Assembly: GCA_007449985.2 (NCBI GenBank)
Contig: VIIQ02000625.1
Coordinates: 62,001-126,000, forward strand
Source of the DNA: Desmodesmus armatus
Lineage: Eukaryota; Chlorophyta; Chlorophyceae; Sphaeropleales; Scenedesmaceae
DNA length: 64,000 nt
Direction of reading: 5' to 3'
Shown here one piece after another: positions 49,001 to 59,813 of the stretch. Positions within the stretch are counted from its first letter, which is position 1. The number at the start of each line of letters is the position of its first letter. The position numbers were made by a program, and so were the translations under genes. The notes under the pieces were generated by a model, which did no database searches, was not told the DNA's origin, and saw only the letters and a program-made list of their open reading frames with translations.

Positions 49001-52000
49001 TACATCTCAGCATCAAACAGCCACATGGCAATGGTCTTGTCACCAACCTGTCGCGACAGACACAGCACACAGCACACGTCACATAACACACAGCACAACG
49101 ACGTCAGCACAAGCTTCCAGCGTCAGCACAACCCGGCCTTGGTGACAACAAACAGAGTGGCAGCTGCAGCTGTACTGTTGGCTGGAGCGGTTCGGTAGCC
49201 TCAGCCATAGCTACAGCTGTGGCAGAAGCAGCAGCAGACGCTGGAACATTCCCATGGCTTCAGTAGGAGGTGTGTCAGATTGTGTGCACAGTCCTTGCAC
49301 CGCGCATCTATCTGTCAAGGGCGTTATCTTTCTGTCTATGTAGCTACATAGACATGTATGTTCACACCGCTCACCAGTGCCTGGTCGTGGCTCTCTGCGT
49401 ATGCGACCGTTTTCTCCGTGTACCGCCTGTTGCACAGGGCGTTGACCAGCTCGCCCATGTCCCAGTGCTCGTCACGCACGTGCTTCAACAACCTGCGCCA
49501 TGGCACGTGTCCAGCAATTCAATTATGGTGGCACACATGTTTGCGAGCTTTCCAACGTGTGCACTACGGGGCCCACCATCGTATCAGACCATGACAGTCT
49601 GCCCACCATCGTATCAGAGCAGATGCACATGTGAAGGGAGGGAGGCGTGAGGGGCATCAACAGAATAGGGGTGGGAGCGCAGTTTGCAGTGGGGCAGACG
49701 CACACTGCAAAGATGTTGTCAGTTGCCACCTGCACAAGGCGATGCAGCCCATGAGCTCTCAAACACGCTTCAGCTTGAAGCATGCACAGACACAGCCGTG
49801 CAACCCACCTGATCCATGTGTCTGGGATGGCCATGTCGAGTCTGCAGCCTAAACTATCTACACCCAGACACTCCACATAGCATAGCACATCACTCACACC
49901 CACCCAGCCAGCTCATCTGCCGCTGCTGCCCCCAAGAAGCGCAAGATTGCCCCCTGAAGCCGCCCAGACAAGCAGCATACCACCAGTACACCCACCTGAT
50001 CCATGTGTCAGGAATAGCCATGTTGAGTCTGTAGTCAAAGCCCACCCCTCCATCAGACACAGGCCGGCCCAGGCCAGGCATGCCACTCACATCCTCAGCA
50101 ATGGTGATGGCCTGCACACAAAACGACACAGACAACAGCACAACAACATGATGTTGTGAGGTGAGTGGTTGCACCCAACTAGGCAAGCAGAGCACCTCAG
50201 ACTGATACTTCGTCGGCTCCTGATGTGCCATACATCTACCAAAGTCTGTGGGGTCAAGTTGAGAGCGAAGGGTCGCATTGCCGCTGGCTGCTGGCTGTGA
50301 CTGGTACTTGGTAGGGTGGCGCTGGCCAGGTCAGGTCAGGCTTTAAATTTCTGTATGGCCCAACCAAGGCTCACGGCCCCCAATCCTGTGGCCTGATTTA
50401 TATCCTTTGGCCTCAGATAATGTTGTTGCTTACGTCTGGCAGCAGTTTGTGCACCATCTCGTTGCCATCATGAGGTACACAGCAGCCTCAACATCAGCTT
50501 GAGGTCCAAAGTACTCGTTGTATGCTCCGCTGAAGCCTGTGTTGATGCCGTGGTGGTGGTACAGCATGGACGTGACACCATCAAACCTGCACAGCACAGC
50601 ACAGCACAGCACGCTGGTTCGTCACTCCCGATCACGGGGGGCAGTCACCACTGTTGACTACCGTTGATGCATGCATTGCCAGTGCTACGACCTCTCTGCA
50701 GCAGGCGCTCCTGCGTGTCCAAAGGCCGCTTTCCACACTGAACCTCCCGACCCAAGACCCTGACTGCCACCTCGAAGCGTCAGTCAGGAATGTGTCCAGC
50801 TAGCACCTCATATACACATATTTACAAGTTAACTGCAACCCCCATACACGCGCAGCCACCCCTGACGCAAAACCCTGAACTCTGCATTTGATTTCAGCCT
50901 CTCCTCCCCCTTTCCCCTGAACCCTGCACCCATCTGCACCCATCTCAACCCTGAACCCCTGCGCCCACCTGAAGCCGTCAAACTGAAATTCGTCCAGCCA
51001 GGACCTCAGGTTGCTGAGCAGGTAGCGCTGCACCTCCCATACGTTAACGGCCTCCACCTCCAAGCCCCAAACCTTTACACCCCTAAACCCAAACCCAAAC
51101 CCTAAGCTCACATGAACCCCAAACCCCTGCACACTGGACCCAAATCCTAGCTTTACACAACCCTAAACCCTGGCATCCACACCTACCTGAAGCCATCAAA
51201 CTGGAACTCGTCCAGCCAGTACCTCAGGTTGCTGAGCAGGTAGCGCTGCACCTCCCAGTGGCCATAGTTGAGGCAGCGGCTGTCCCACAGGGAGTGGTAG
51301 CCAGCCTCACCAGCCCTGAAGTAACTCATGTCCTGCCCCTGACCCAGGTCAAAACCTGTGGGAGTGTGTGTGGTGGTGATGGGGGGGGGGGGGGGGGGCA
51401 GGGACGAGCGCAAAAGGGTGAAACACCAACAGAAGTACAAGCTGTGTGGCAGTCACTGCGTCTACGGCAGAAAGACATTGGGGTGGTAGCAGAGACGCCT
51501 AGTGTACGCCTAGCGTACATCGGCGCTTGTATTAGTGGCAGTGGTGGTGAATGGGGACTTCAGGGCTCCTTTCTGAACATCTCAAGGCAGCAGGAAGCGC
51601 TCAGTCTCAGACACCACCTACCTGCCAGTCCGTCATCCGCGTTGCTGCTGATGTGGCTGTGCACCACGTCCAGCAGCACCACAATGCCCATCCCGTGAGC
51701 AGCGTCAATGAGGCTCTTCAGGTCCTCAGGGGTGCCGCTGCGGCTGCTGACGGCAAAGGGGTGGTCACGTGGTAACCGAATGACGCATAGTAGGCGTGCT
51801 CCTGTGTTTGCAAGGGGGGCAGCAGGAAAACGCAGAGCAGCAACGGCGGTTTGGTGGCTGTCAGCATAAGGCGGTGGAAACAGAGAATCAGCCCGGGAAC
51901 AGGCAAAGGGGTTGGTCACGTGGTAGCCGAATGACGCATAGTAGGCGTGCTCCTGTTATGGTAGGGTTAGCAAGGATGAGGAAGGGGGCACAGCAGTACG

Positions 52001-55000
52001 GCAGCAGCAACGGCGTTGGTGACGAGTATGCCAAAGCTGTATGGCTGTTGAGCCCCTGTGCCTTGCTGTACACACTGTCAACACATCTGCTGCTTAGCCT
52101 GGCCAGGGAGGGGCTGCTTACCCCCAACCCCTGAAACCTTTTGCCACCCTTGATTTGTCCCAAACCCTCAACGCAACAATACCTGGAAACCCTGACACAC
52201 CCACCTGGATGGCCATGAGCTGTATGGCTGTGATATATAAGGCAAGAATTGGCAGAAAAACTTCCATCCACAATCATGAGGCTGCTATATTCTGGGTAAT
52301 GAGGCTTTTTAGGGTGCCTTATCACAGTATTGAAGGACTCACCTGAATGGCCATGAGCTGTATGGCTGTGTATCCCTGTGCCTTGATGCGTGGCAGGACG
52401 TTGTCACGGAACTCAGCGTAAGTGCTGACGCGCTCATCCTCACCACTCATGCCCACGTGGGCCTCGTAGATGCGCAGGCTGGAGGGTTTACCGGGGCGCT
52501 TGTTGCGCCTGTAGGGGGGGGGGCATGGGTGGTGGTGGCAGGGGGCAAAGGGTGTTGATAAACATGCGGCAGGGAGGTGTGGGTAAGGGAGTGTTGTATA
52601 TGCGCAGGCTGGAGGGACGACCGGGGCGCTTGTTGCACCTGCGTGTTGGGAGGGACAAGTAGCTATGATAGTGGTAGGGTGCGTGCCTATGTGCAGTCAT
52701 GACTGCCCCATAGCCTGGCCAGGATTGAATGCGTGCATGCATGCAAGCAAGCAACCCCACTGTTGAATCAACCTTCAAAACACCCTTTGTCACCCAAACA
52801 CCCCCTCCCACGCCACTCCCCCTTCAGCCCAAACTCACCACACATGCCGTTCACCGCGTGGGGGGTCCCAGTGCACCCCGTTGTACTTGGCCCCCATCTC
52901 CCCTCGGGTATTGTTGCGTACTTGATCCACGCGGGCACCCTGTCCACCCACCAGTCCTTCCAGGACTGCAGCCGGATCTTGACACGAGTGTTGTGGGGGA
53001 TGGCGGGGCTGCCGTCAGGACCTGCAAAGAGGGGGGTGTGGAGGCAAGGGATGAGGCAAATGCACAATTCAGTACGTGTGTAGGAGTGTAGACACACAGG
53101 GAGTGCAACCAGCCAATGCAACCATCCAAGGATGTGACAGTGTGTACAATCCGTCCGAGTGCGTAGTCACAAGCTTGGGTGTCCGTGTTGATGGGAGTTA
53201 TTACGTTATGGTTGTTGTGGGGGATGGCGGGGCTGCCATCGGGACCTGCAAGGGAGGGGGGGGGGTGAGGACGGGATTTCAGTTCAGTTCTTGATGTGCG
53301 CAGCCACAAGAGGTGGGTGTGTGTGTTGATCACGAGTCATTACATGGTGAGTGTTGTGGGGGATGGCATTGCTGCCCGGCAGGACCCTCAAAGGGGCGGC
53401 AAAGTGTTGAGCAAGGCATGATACCGATCCCAGCCTAGCCCACGCCCCCGCCTGCCCCTGGCCCCGCCCGCGCCCCTGGCCCCCCGCGCGCCCGCCCCCG
53501 CGCGCCCCGCCCCCCCCCCCCGCACCTCCCCCCCCCCGCCCTCGCCCCAGTGTCCCCTCCTACCGTCTGGCAGCTCCACGCTCCAGACATCCCTCTCCAG
53601 CCCCCGCCCCCACCTTCCAGCCCCCGCCCCCACCCTAACTTCCCATCCCCCCACCCGGCCCCAGTGGCCCCCCTCCCCCTCCCCTGGCCCCCGCCCCCGG
53701 CCTCGCCCCCCCCCCCCCCCCCAAAGTGTCCTGCCCTTCCCCCGCCCCCGTCCCAGTGTCCTCCCACCTACCGTCAGGCAGCTCGACGCTCCACACGCCC
53801 CACTCATCCCTCTCCATCCACTTCTCAGCCCAGCCCGCGCCCCTGCTCGCCCCTGCCCCTGCCCCTGCCCCCGCCCGCCCCCGTGCCTGCACCCATGCCC
53901 CCGGCCCCGCGCCCGCCCCCCCGCCCCCCCCCCCCCCCCCCCCCCCGCCCCAGTCCCCCCTTGCTCTCTCGCAACCCCCTCCTTCAAACGCATACTCCTC
54001 CCCCCCCCCCCGGGCAATGCCAGATTCCCCCCCCCCCTTTGCCCTCCTACCGTCAGGCAGCTCCACGCTCCACACGCCCCACTCGTCCCTCTCCATCCAT
54101 GCCGGCTCCCACTTGTTGAAGTCCCCGATCAGTGCTGCTGCCTTGGCCCCTGGGGCCCACTCCCGGTAGATGGTCTTGCCGGCCTTGCGGGTGATGCCCA
54201 GGTTCTCATAGCCCTGGGGGTGGGGGTGGGGGGGGTGGTTGGGGGGGGGGGGGTAGGCATAGAGGAGTGTGTGTATGACACATGACTTGCATTGAGCAGA
54301 CGTTCATGATGACCAGTTGTCGTGGTCACAGGCTTAAACCGGTACGTGTAGACACAGGGAGTGCATCCAGCCAATGTGTGTTGGGGGGGGGGGGAGGGCA
54401 TGGAAGAGGGTTGCAAGGGTGTGCAACAGTAGGTAAAAAGGACGGGGGTAATGCAGGGGCTACTTGGTTCACGCACACCACAACTACTGTCCCCGGCGCT
54501 GCCACTGCTGCTGCTACTGGCAATGCTTCTGCCCACTGCCACCACGGCTGCCCATTTCCCATGGGCTATCCACACTCTGAACCCCCAGTCCCAACGATCT
54601 TTCCGCCTCTCCAGTGCCCCTCCTCCGCGCCTCCCCCTGCGTCCCCCTCTATCAATGGCCCCCCCCCCCAGTCATGTTCCCCTACCTTTGCAAACTCAAC
54701 CCCCCCCCCCTCTCTTCTGGCCCCCTTCCCCATCCCTGCCACTGGCCCGACCCCAAAGTCCTGTCCCCCCTACCTTTGCAAACTCCTCGAGGCTGCCGTG
54801 TGCCTTCTCAATGTTTGCCTCCCTCCCCATGCCCGCCCTCCCCCCTCCTCCCCGCCCCCTTTCCTCACCCCTCCACTGACACCCCCCCCCCAAAAGTCCC
54901 ATGTCCCTACCTTTGCAAACTCCTCCAGGCTGCCGTGTGCCTTCTCAATGTTTGCCTTCACCGCCTGGTACTGGTTCCAGCGGTACTCAATGTGGTCACG

Positions 55001-56798
55001 GTGCTCATTCAACTGAGGGTCAATGCCGTACAGCGCCTGCAAGTGTGTGAAGTACAAGACACAAAGGGTAATCAGGAGCCCAGCACACATGCCACGTACA
55101 GCAGAACATGAGAGGAATGCATGTGTGCAGGATGGTGATTTTGACGGCTTCAGATATGACTGATATGCACACAAAGCCCTGCCCCCAGGGGAGCCTGTCA
55201 CGGGACGTAAGAGGGGAGGGGGTGAAGTGGGGCGCACAAGGGCAGTCCATTACAGGCGACCGCTGTGTGTACTACTGTTGTTCTCTGGGTGGTGGTGATG
55301 GTGGGGGGGGGGGGGGCTTAGGGAATCCAGCACAGAGGAGAGAAATGTTGCAAGTGTGTTTGTCATTGGGATGCTGAAGTGTGAAATTTGACAATGACGT
55401 CAACAACACTGATAGCTCGCTGTGAACTGTGGCAGGACAGCAGCCATAGCCCAATAGTCCAGCTGCATGTCTGCAGCTAACCCCAAGCCCCTTCAGCACA
55501 CGACACTTGTGCACCAGCATGCATGCACACACTGTCTGTGTGCATGTGAGCACATAGCTCTGAGTCCTCAATGCGCACCAACTTCAAGGATTGGCTTGAG
55601 CAAGCATGGTGGCCACTGGGCAGGAGATTACAAGGGGGCTGGTGCAGGGGCTTGCGCATGTGCCTACGTTCCCTACACATTGTACTGCACGTGCCTATGA
55701 TCCCTACATGAGCACAGCCACGGCTGCAGTCCTTGAGCAAGGCCACTTCAGAGCAAACGTCTCTGCTCATGTAGGGACCCCAGCGCCCCCGCATTGCAAG
55801 CTAGTGGGTACAGTACCATTATCTGGTGGTGGTGGTGGCAGTGTTGATGGACCGCTTGGCTGTGCTGTGCTGGCCTTGTTGGGCCAGCAGCATGGCCAAG
55901 AGGCACATGAACACTCCCAGCATTGCCACCACTCGTGATGCACTCACCGAACCAACTCACAGTCTGCTAATGTGGGGACCCCAGCACCCCCGCACTGCAA
56001 GCTAGTGGGGCAGCACCATTATCTGGTGGAGGTGGTGGGAGTGTTGATGGATCGCTTGGCTGTGCTGTGTTGGCCTTGTTGGACCAGCAGCATGGCCAAG
56101 AGGCACAGGAACACTCCCAACAGCACCACCCATGATGCAGTGCCAGCACCAACACACAGTCGGGTCCTTGGTTGCAAGTGTGCCAGCATTTTTTGGCACA
56201 AGCGAGCTGATTGTGTGCATGATACTGGTGCCTCTATGTACTCAGTACTGCATGTGTATGGAGGTGTGTCTTCTGACTACTTGGTCTTGCCATGCTTTCT
56301 GCAAGGGCAGGCTGCAAGCTCAAGGCTGGCTGTCCCCAGATGGTGTTGAGACAAGCCTGTGCTTAAGCTGTAGCTGTCATGTGTGTGAGTACTGTATGTG
56401 TGACAAGTTGCTGAGATGGCAACAGTACTCGTGTTGCAGCTGAAGGGAACAGCGCAGCTGTGGGTGGATTGCGATCTATGCTGAGTGACACCACAGCACC
56501 TTTACGAGGCTTGCCACGTGCCTGCAACATGCAGATGCAGCTACAGCTGCTGGATCTGTTGCAAACGAGACACAGCACTCACCAGCTCTTGTTTCTGCTC
56601 CTGCTCCACTGCTTGCTGTTCCGCCACTGCCCTCACACCAAACCTCTGTCCATGCCTTGCTGCCAGTTGAGCAGGCTGCTCGCAGTGCCTGCTGCCGGGC
56701 TTCACTGTTGCAGACAGCGTTGGAACCCTAGGCACCAGCCTGTCTGTAATTGGGACGCTCTGGCGCACTGCTCGATGGGCACCCAGGCACCCAATCAT
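46042..56798 (-). CDS. Starch branching enzyme (GH13 1,4-alpha-glucan branching)
   Basis: Plastid enzyme that makes alpha-1,6 branches in starch. Exons: 56798-56583 (transit-like), 55036-54911, 54213-54051, 53021-52839, 52508-52343, 51801-51622, 51355-51187, 50586-50434, 50111-49996, 49492-49375, 49047-48937, 48200-48073, 47819-47675, 47409-47316, 46914-46775 and 46452-46042; about 873 residues. The CBM48 region has [21 protein letters not shown]13 motifs are [24 protein letters not shown] (nucleophile Asp), AEDVSG (acid/base Glu) and [27 protein letters not shown] is typical of branching enzymes. A ~100-residue tail after the domain has three GRFxxY motifs. Exons 4, 6 and 8 are each one base short of an open frame (near 52891-52904, 51761 and 50463); one added base fixes both frame and downstream phase. 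At least eight introns h copies of exon edges. The join from exon 1 to 2 is inferred. Confidence 0.92.
48277..48572 (-). repeat. Three upstream copies of SBE exon 12 start
   Basis: Segments at about 48277-48332, 48407-48463 and 48528-48572 repeat the acceptor and first ~55 bases of the exon that starts at 48200 (codons for [16 protein letters not shown]). Period is about 120-130 bases, and the farthest copy is most decayed. The first two keep an internal GGTGAGT resembling a splice donor. Confidence 0.88.
49808..49846 (-). repeat. Downstream copy of SBE exon 9 end plus donor
   Basis: Repeats the last ~39 bases of exon 9 (MAIPDTWI) and the donor AGGTGGGT, about 190 bases downstream in the intron. 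An AG lies just before the copy, so it could be a small cassette exon. Confidence 0.85.
50870..51175. repeat. Degenerate telomere-like CCCTAAA/CCCTGAA motifs
   Basis: Around the duplicated exon 7 edge, the intron holds scattered CCCTGAAC, CCCTAAACCC, AAACCCAAACCC and ACCCTAAACCC motifs. They are short and irregular, so this is only telomere-like sequence, not a true array. Confidence 0.4.
50968..51039 (-). repeat. Downstream copy of SBE exon 7 end plus donor
   Basis: About 72 bases repeat codons for [20 protein letters not shown] and the adjoining GFR plus a donor (AGGTGGGC). It differs from exon 7 at a few positions, one changing Tyr to Ser. It lies ~150 bases downstream of the true donor. 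Confidence 0.88.
51898..51955 (-). repeat. Upstream copy of SBE exon 6 start plus acceptor
   Basis: Repeats AACAG or ACACAG followed by codons for [17 protein letters not shown]. This copy has the intact NPFA frame, whereas the exon at 51801-51622, which continues into the rest of the protein, lacks one base there. Confidence 0.88.
52203..52232 (-). repeat. Downstream copy of SBE exon 5 end
   Basis: Repeats codons for TAIQLMAIQ with the donor region about 140 bases downstream of the true donor at 52342. The donor copy reads CAGGTGGG in place of CAGGTGAG. Confidence 0.8.
52600..52640 (-). repeat. Upstream copy of SBE exon 5 start plus acceptor
   Basis: Repeats the acceptor and the first codons of exon 5 ([12 protein letters not shown]) about 130 bases upstream of the true acceptor, with a few changes. 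Confidence 0.82.
53212..53390 (-). repeat. Two upstream copies of SBE exon 4 start
   Basis: Copies at 53212-53250 and about 53352-53390 repeat the first codons of exon 4 ([10 protein letters not shown]). The nearer one keeps TTGCAG as acceptor; the farther one is more decayed. Confidence 0.85.
53430..54040. repeat. C-rich intron tract, G-rich on the transcript
   Basis: About 600 bases of SBE intron 3 are overwhelmingly C on the plus strand, with C-runs up to about 20, interrupted by exon-edge copies. The pre-mRNA is correspondingly G-rich and could form G-quadruplexes. Homopolymer lengths here may be unreliable. Confidence 0.85.
53561..53822 (-). repeat. Two downstream copies of SBE exon 3 end plus donor
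   Basis: Copies at 53769-53822 and 53561-53599 repeat codons for [15 protein letters not shown] (the far one is shortened and changed) with the GGTAGG donor. The true exon end is at 54051. The near copy matches very closely. Confidence 0.88.
54683..54820 (-). repeat. Two downstream copies of SBE exon 2 end plus donor
   Basis: A 48-base copy at 54773-54820 repeats codons for [14 protein letters not shown] and the GGTAGG donor. A 15-base remnant at 54683-54697 retains only the last codons and donor. The true exon end is at 54911. Confidence 0.88.
55776..56155. repeat. ~200-bp direct duplication in SBE intron 1
   Basis: Segments at about 55776-55945 and 55978-56140 are ~85-90% identical direct repeats, both containing CGCTTGGCTGTGCTGTG and CAGCAGCATGGCCAAGAGGC. 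No coding frame is shared convincingly between the copies. Confidence 0.85.
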
Positions 56799-57352
56799 TC
56801 TCCTTCCGATACGCGGTCAGGTGGTCTCGGAAAAGACTTTTTATAAGTTGGAAAAAGTCCTGCAACTTTACTTGAGGAAAATTGAGTGCGGGAGAGCACA
56901 CTTCAGCGGATGCACTGCCGCGACCACCTGGGCCCACGCACGCTGTGTAGCACCTCAAGATAATGCAATCCACTAGCAAACACGAACGCGCCCGCTTGAT
57001 TAGTCAGTTTAGGGAGGTCACTTGATTGTAGGGTGGTTATTTCGCAACTGTGCAGCGAGATGGCTTGCAGGAAAATACACAATCAGCAGTTTACTTGATG
57101 TCGAGGCATGTGCGGCTGGCCCCTGCCACGTTCAACAACCTTCAGCACAGCATCCACGTGATGATCTACATGCACCCTTGAGGACAGCTGCGTCCCACAC
57201 AGGCCACCACACTGGTCGAACAGCAACGTTTACATGCCAGTGATCACAATCAGCCGCATCGACTCAAGCATGGGCCATGCACAGGGCCCAACAGTGCACA
57301 CCCAGTCCTCTGCCCTGTTCCTGCCAGCCTTCGGAAGCTGCATGTCATGCTG
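56799..57352. other. Intergenic between RAB5IF-like and SBE genes
   Basis: Holds the SBE 5' flank and the RAB5IF-like 3' flank, both minus-strand genes. No further gene is seen. A short GACTTTTT/AAAAAGTC inverted repeat lies just outside the SBE start near 56835-56860. Confidence 0.45.
57230..57234 (-). terminator. TGTAA poly(A) signal
   Basis: TGTAA on the minus strand, about 120 bases after the stop codon of the RAB5IF-like gene. Confidence 0.5.
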
Positions 57353-57827
57353 CTAATGCATCGCTGAATACGTCAAAATCCACGTCACCTGCAGCAGCAG
57401 CAGACACAGACGCACACCGAGCTGAACACCGAATCATGAGCATTTGACATCATGCATCCCTGCCATGTCAGGGCACTCCTACAGCCCAGCTGCAGCTGCT
57501 CGGCTAGCAGACAGGCAACAAGCATGCCAGGTGCAGTGGATGGACACAGCAGGCCGCATGCTACCCGCTGCTACCTTCAGCCTCGATACTGACCACACGT
57601 GCTGCTGCCATTGCCATGGCGTACACTTGAGATTGTGGCTGTGCCCCCATCCTGTTGGCTCTCCCACATGCGCCCTCATGCATTGCATTGCAAGGTGCAT
57701 AGACCGCATGGTAGAAAGCCTCACTCAGCAATCAGTGTCTCACCATGAAGCTTGCAAAGCTGCCCATCATGCCCTCAAACAGAAACTCAGTCCGGCCACC
57801 ATACTCCTCTTCATCAACCCTGTGCAC

Positions 57828-57869
<42 letters not shown>

Positions 57870-59813
57870 TGGCAGCAGCAGCAGCAGTGCAGACGTCATG
57901 TTGCCCAATCGCCCCTGTGACAAGCAACCAGGTCAGCTTCACAAACTGCAACGGTATGCAAACTTGACACTATGCAACAACGGTATGTATGCTACTTAGC
58001 TGGAAACCTGTGCAATGAACACACACCCGCGTGCAATGATGTGCACCAGCGAGTGCAGTGGGCCAGCTAGCCTTTCTCTTGCCCGACAAAAAGCAAATGC
58101 TGCAGGCAGCTGTGCACTTCACCCAGCTGCACTGCCACAGACCTGCTCAACCCAGGTTCAGAGATCCATGAGCAAGCACAAACTGCTGCTGAGCTGAGCT
58201 GACAAACTGCTGTTGAGCATTCACCGTGCTCAAAAGCAGAGTTTGAGCTCATCCACATGGATCTCTGCACCGGGGTTGAGTGTGTCTGTGAGAGCACAGC
58301 TGTGCCAAATGTACCGCACCCTGCATCAGCTCAGATGACACTGCTTGACGAAAGCCCTCAGCTGTGCTTGCATGAAAAGGGACTGCCGACGAAGCTCAGC
58401 ACAACATGGCAGCAATCAAAACATACCAAACTCATGCCATCCTATGAGAAGGGTCACTGCTCCAAAGCTGGAGGTTGTGTGAGATCCCTGGCTGTACATT
58501 AAGGACACCGAACCCGGACTGGCGCACATGCTACTGCTGCCCTTACCCCACATATGTAGCTCCCAGCAGCCAACACCTACAAATGTGTCCTGCTACCCTT
58601 GCACTCACCCCAGTACAGTTTTCAAGAGGGCCAGCGTGAGGGATATACTGGACAGGAAGAACCTGCAAGGGCCAGCAGCACACACGCGATATGGTTACTG
58701 AAGGGGAGATGACTGCATGCGTAGTAGTGAAGGGGGGCTGATGCTCAGGACCCACAGGCCGCCACCAAAAAGGTGTGCAGATCCAACCCTGCTGCCAACG
58801 TTGCGGCGAGGTCAAAACCAAGACATACGGCTGCTGCTGCATGGCCAGTTGCTAGGTGCGCAATCACCAGGCTGCTACAGAATTGCCTGCAGCCTACCAC
58901 CAGTGGAGGATGCAGGCAGGGGACAGCTGAGGACTTGGCCCCATAGCTAGGTCGGTCTGCACACCTATTCTGCAGGGAAAGTACTGCTGTGCTGAAAACC
59001 ACAGCAGCTGCTTTGTCTGGTTGCTGCTGCTGCTGCTGCTGCTGAGCCACTCATGAGTCATGCTGATCCCCATAAGCCACTCGCATGCTAAACCCCATGA
59101 GCCACACACATGCTAAACCCCTCAAGCCACTCACATGCTGAACCCCATGAGCACTCACATGCTCAACCCCACGAGCCATTCACATGCTAAACCCCAAGAG
59201 CCACTCACATGCTGAACCCCATGAAGCCTGTGACGCCCGCGAATCCGATGACAAGGCCCAACAGGATGCCAGCTACTTGCCGCCACCAGTAGATGATGTT
59301 GAGCAGCTCGTCCTGCATCCCTCACCCATCAACAGGATAGTGAACAAGCAACACAACAGCAGTGTAGGGAGCGAGGAGTCAGTCATGGTGAGTGAACATG
59401 AAACACAACAAGAGCATAGGGAGGGATGTGTCGGTCATGATGTATCAGGTGGATAGGGCTGACAGGGCTGAGGATGTCCTTGTGCAGGGGGTTCATGCCT
59501 GTTGCTTGATAGATTCGGCGTGTCGTACGAGGTTGGCAGCAGCCATATGACAGTGCTGTAACAGAGCCATGCTGTTGCGTGAACGAGATGATAGCCCGAG
59601 GTCGTTTGATGAAGTGACTAGCTCAGGCTGACTGTCAAGCCCAGGGATGCTGGCGCAAAGATGCTGTGAACCAGCTGCCCTTGAGAGGCGCTGCCCCACC
59701 TTGTCCCACTTTGTCGTGTCACCCTGCCGTATCCGCTGCACATACTGCTTTACAGATTGGAGCTTCTGCTCAGCCGGTGCCGGGCTGCTGGTCCCTGCTC
59801 CTCTGTCTCCCAT
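57353..59813 (-). CDS. RAB5IF/OPTI-like ER membrane protein
   Basis: Small membrane protein of the Rab5-interacting/EMC6-type family. The human member RAB5IF (OPTI) partners the TMCO1 insertase at the ER multipass translocon. Exons: 59813-59700, 59312-59209, 58662-58609, 57819-57744 and 57388-57353 (TAG), all in phase, 127 residues, matching the family length. After a hydrophilic start (GDTTKWDK) come DELLNIIYWWRQVAGILLGL, hydrophobic GFAGVTGFMGFSM and FFLSSISLTLALLKTVLG, then the family hallmark DEEEYGG and a last helix, MMGSFASFMVTWILTYSAMH. The donor edge of exon 2 is repeated five more times in the intron. A CTG tract precedes the fourth exon. Localisation is inferred from the family. Confidence 0.88.
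57831..57862. repeat. (CAG)n microsatellite before an acceptor
   Basis: Ten CAG triplets, read as CTG on the transcribed RNA, lie directly upstream of the RAB5IF-like acceptor at 57820. Confidence 0.9.
59044..59215 (-). repeat. 25-bp array of exon 2 end plus splice donor
   Basis: The end of RAB5IF-like exon 2 with its donor (GGGGTTCAGCATGTGAGTGG) recurs with CATGCT (plus strand) at 59208, 59183, 59158, 59134, 59109 and 59084: five extra copies, period 24-25 bases. Three copies keep GTGAGT; others read GTGAAT, GTGTGT or GCGAGT. Reading through gives TGA at once. Confidence 0.9.

Noticed and set aside
53388..54119. Long Pro-rich or Gly-rich frames on both strands
   Set aside because: They are translations of C-rich intron DNA with homopolymer runs; the SBE exon edges define the real coding.
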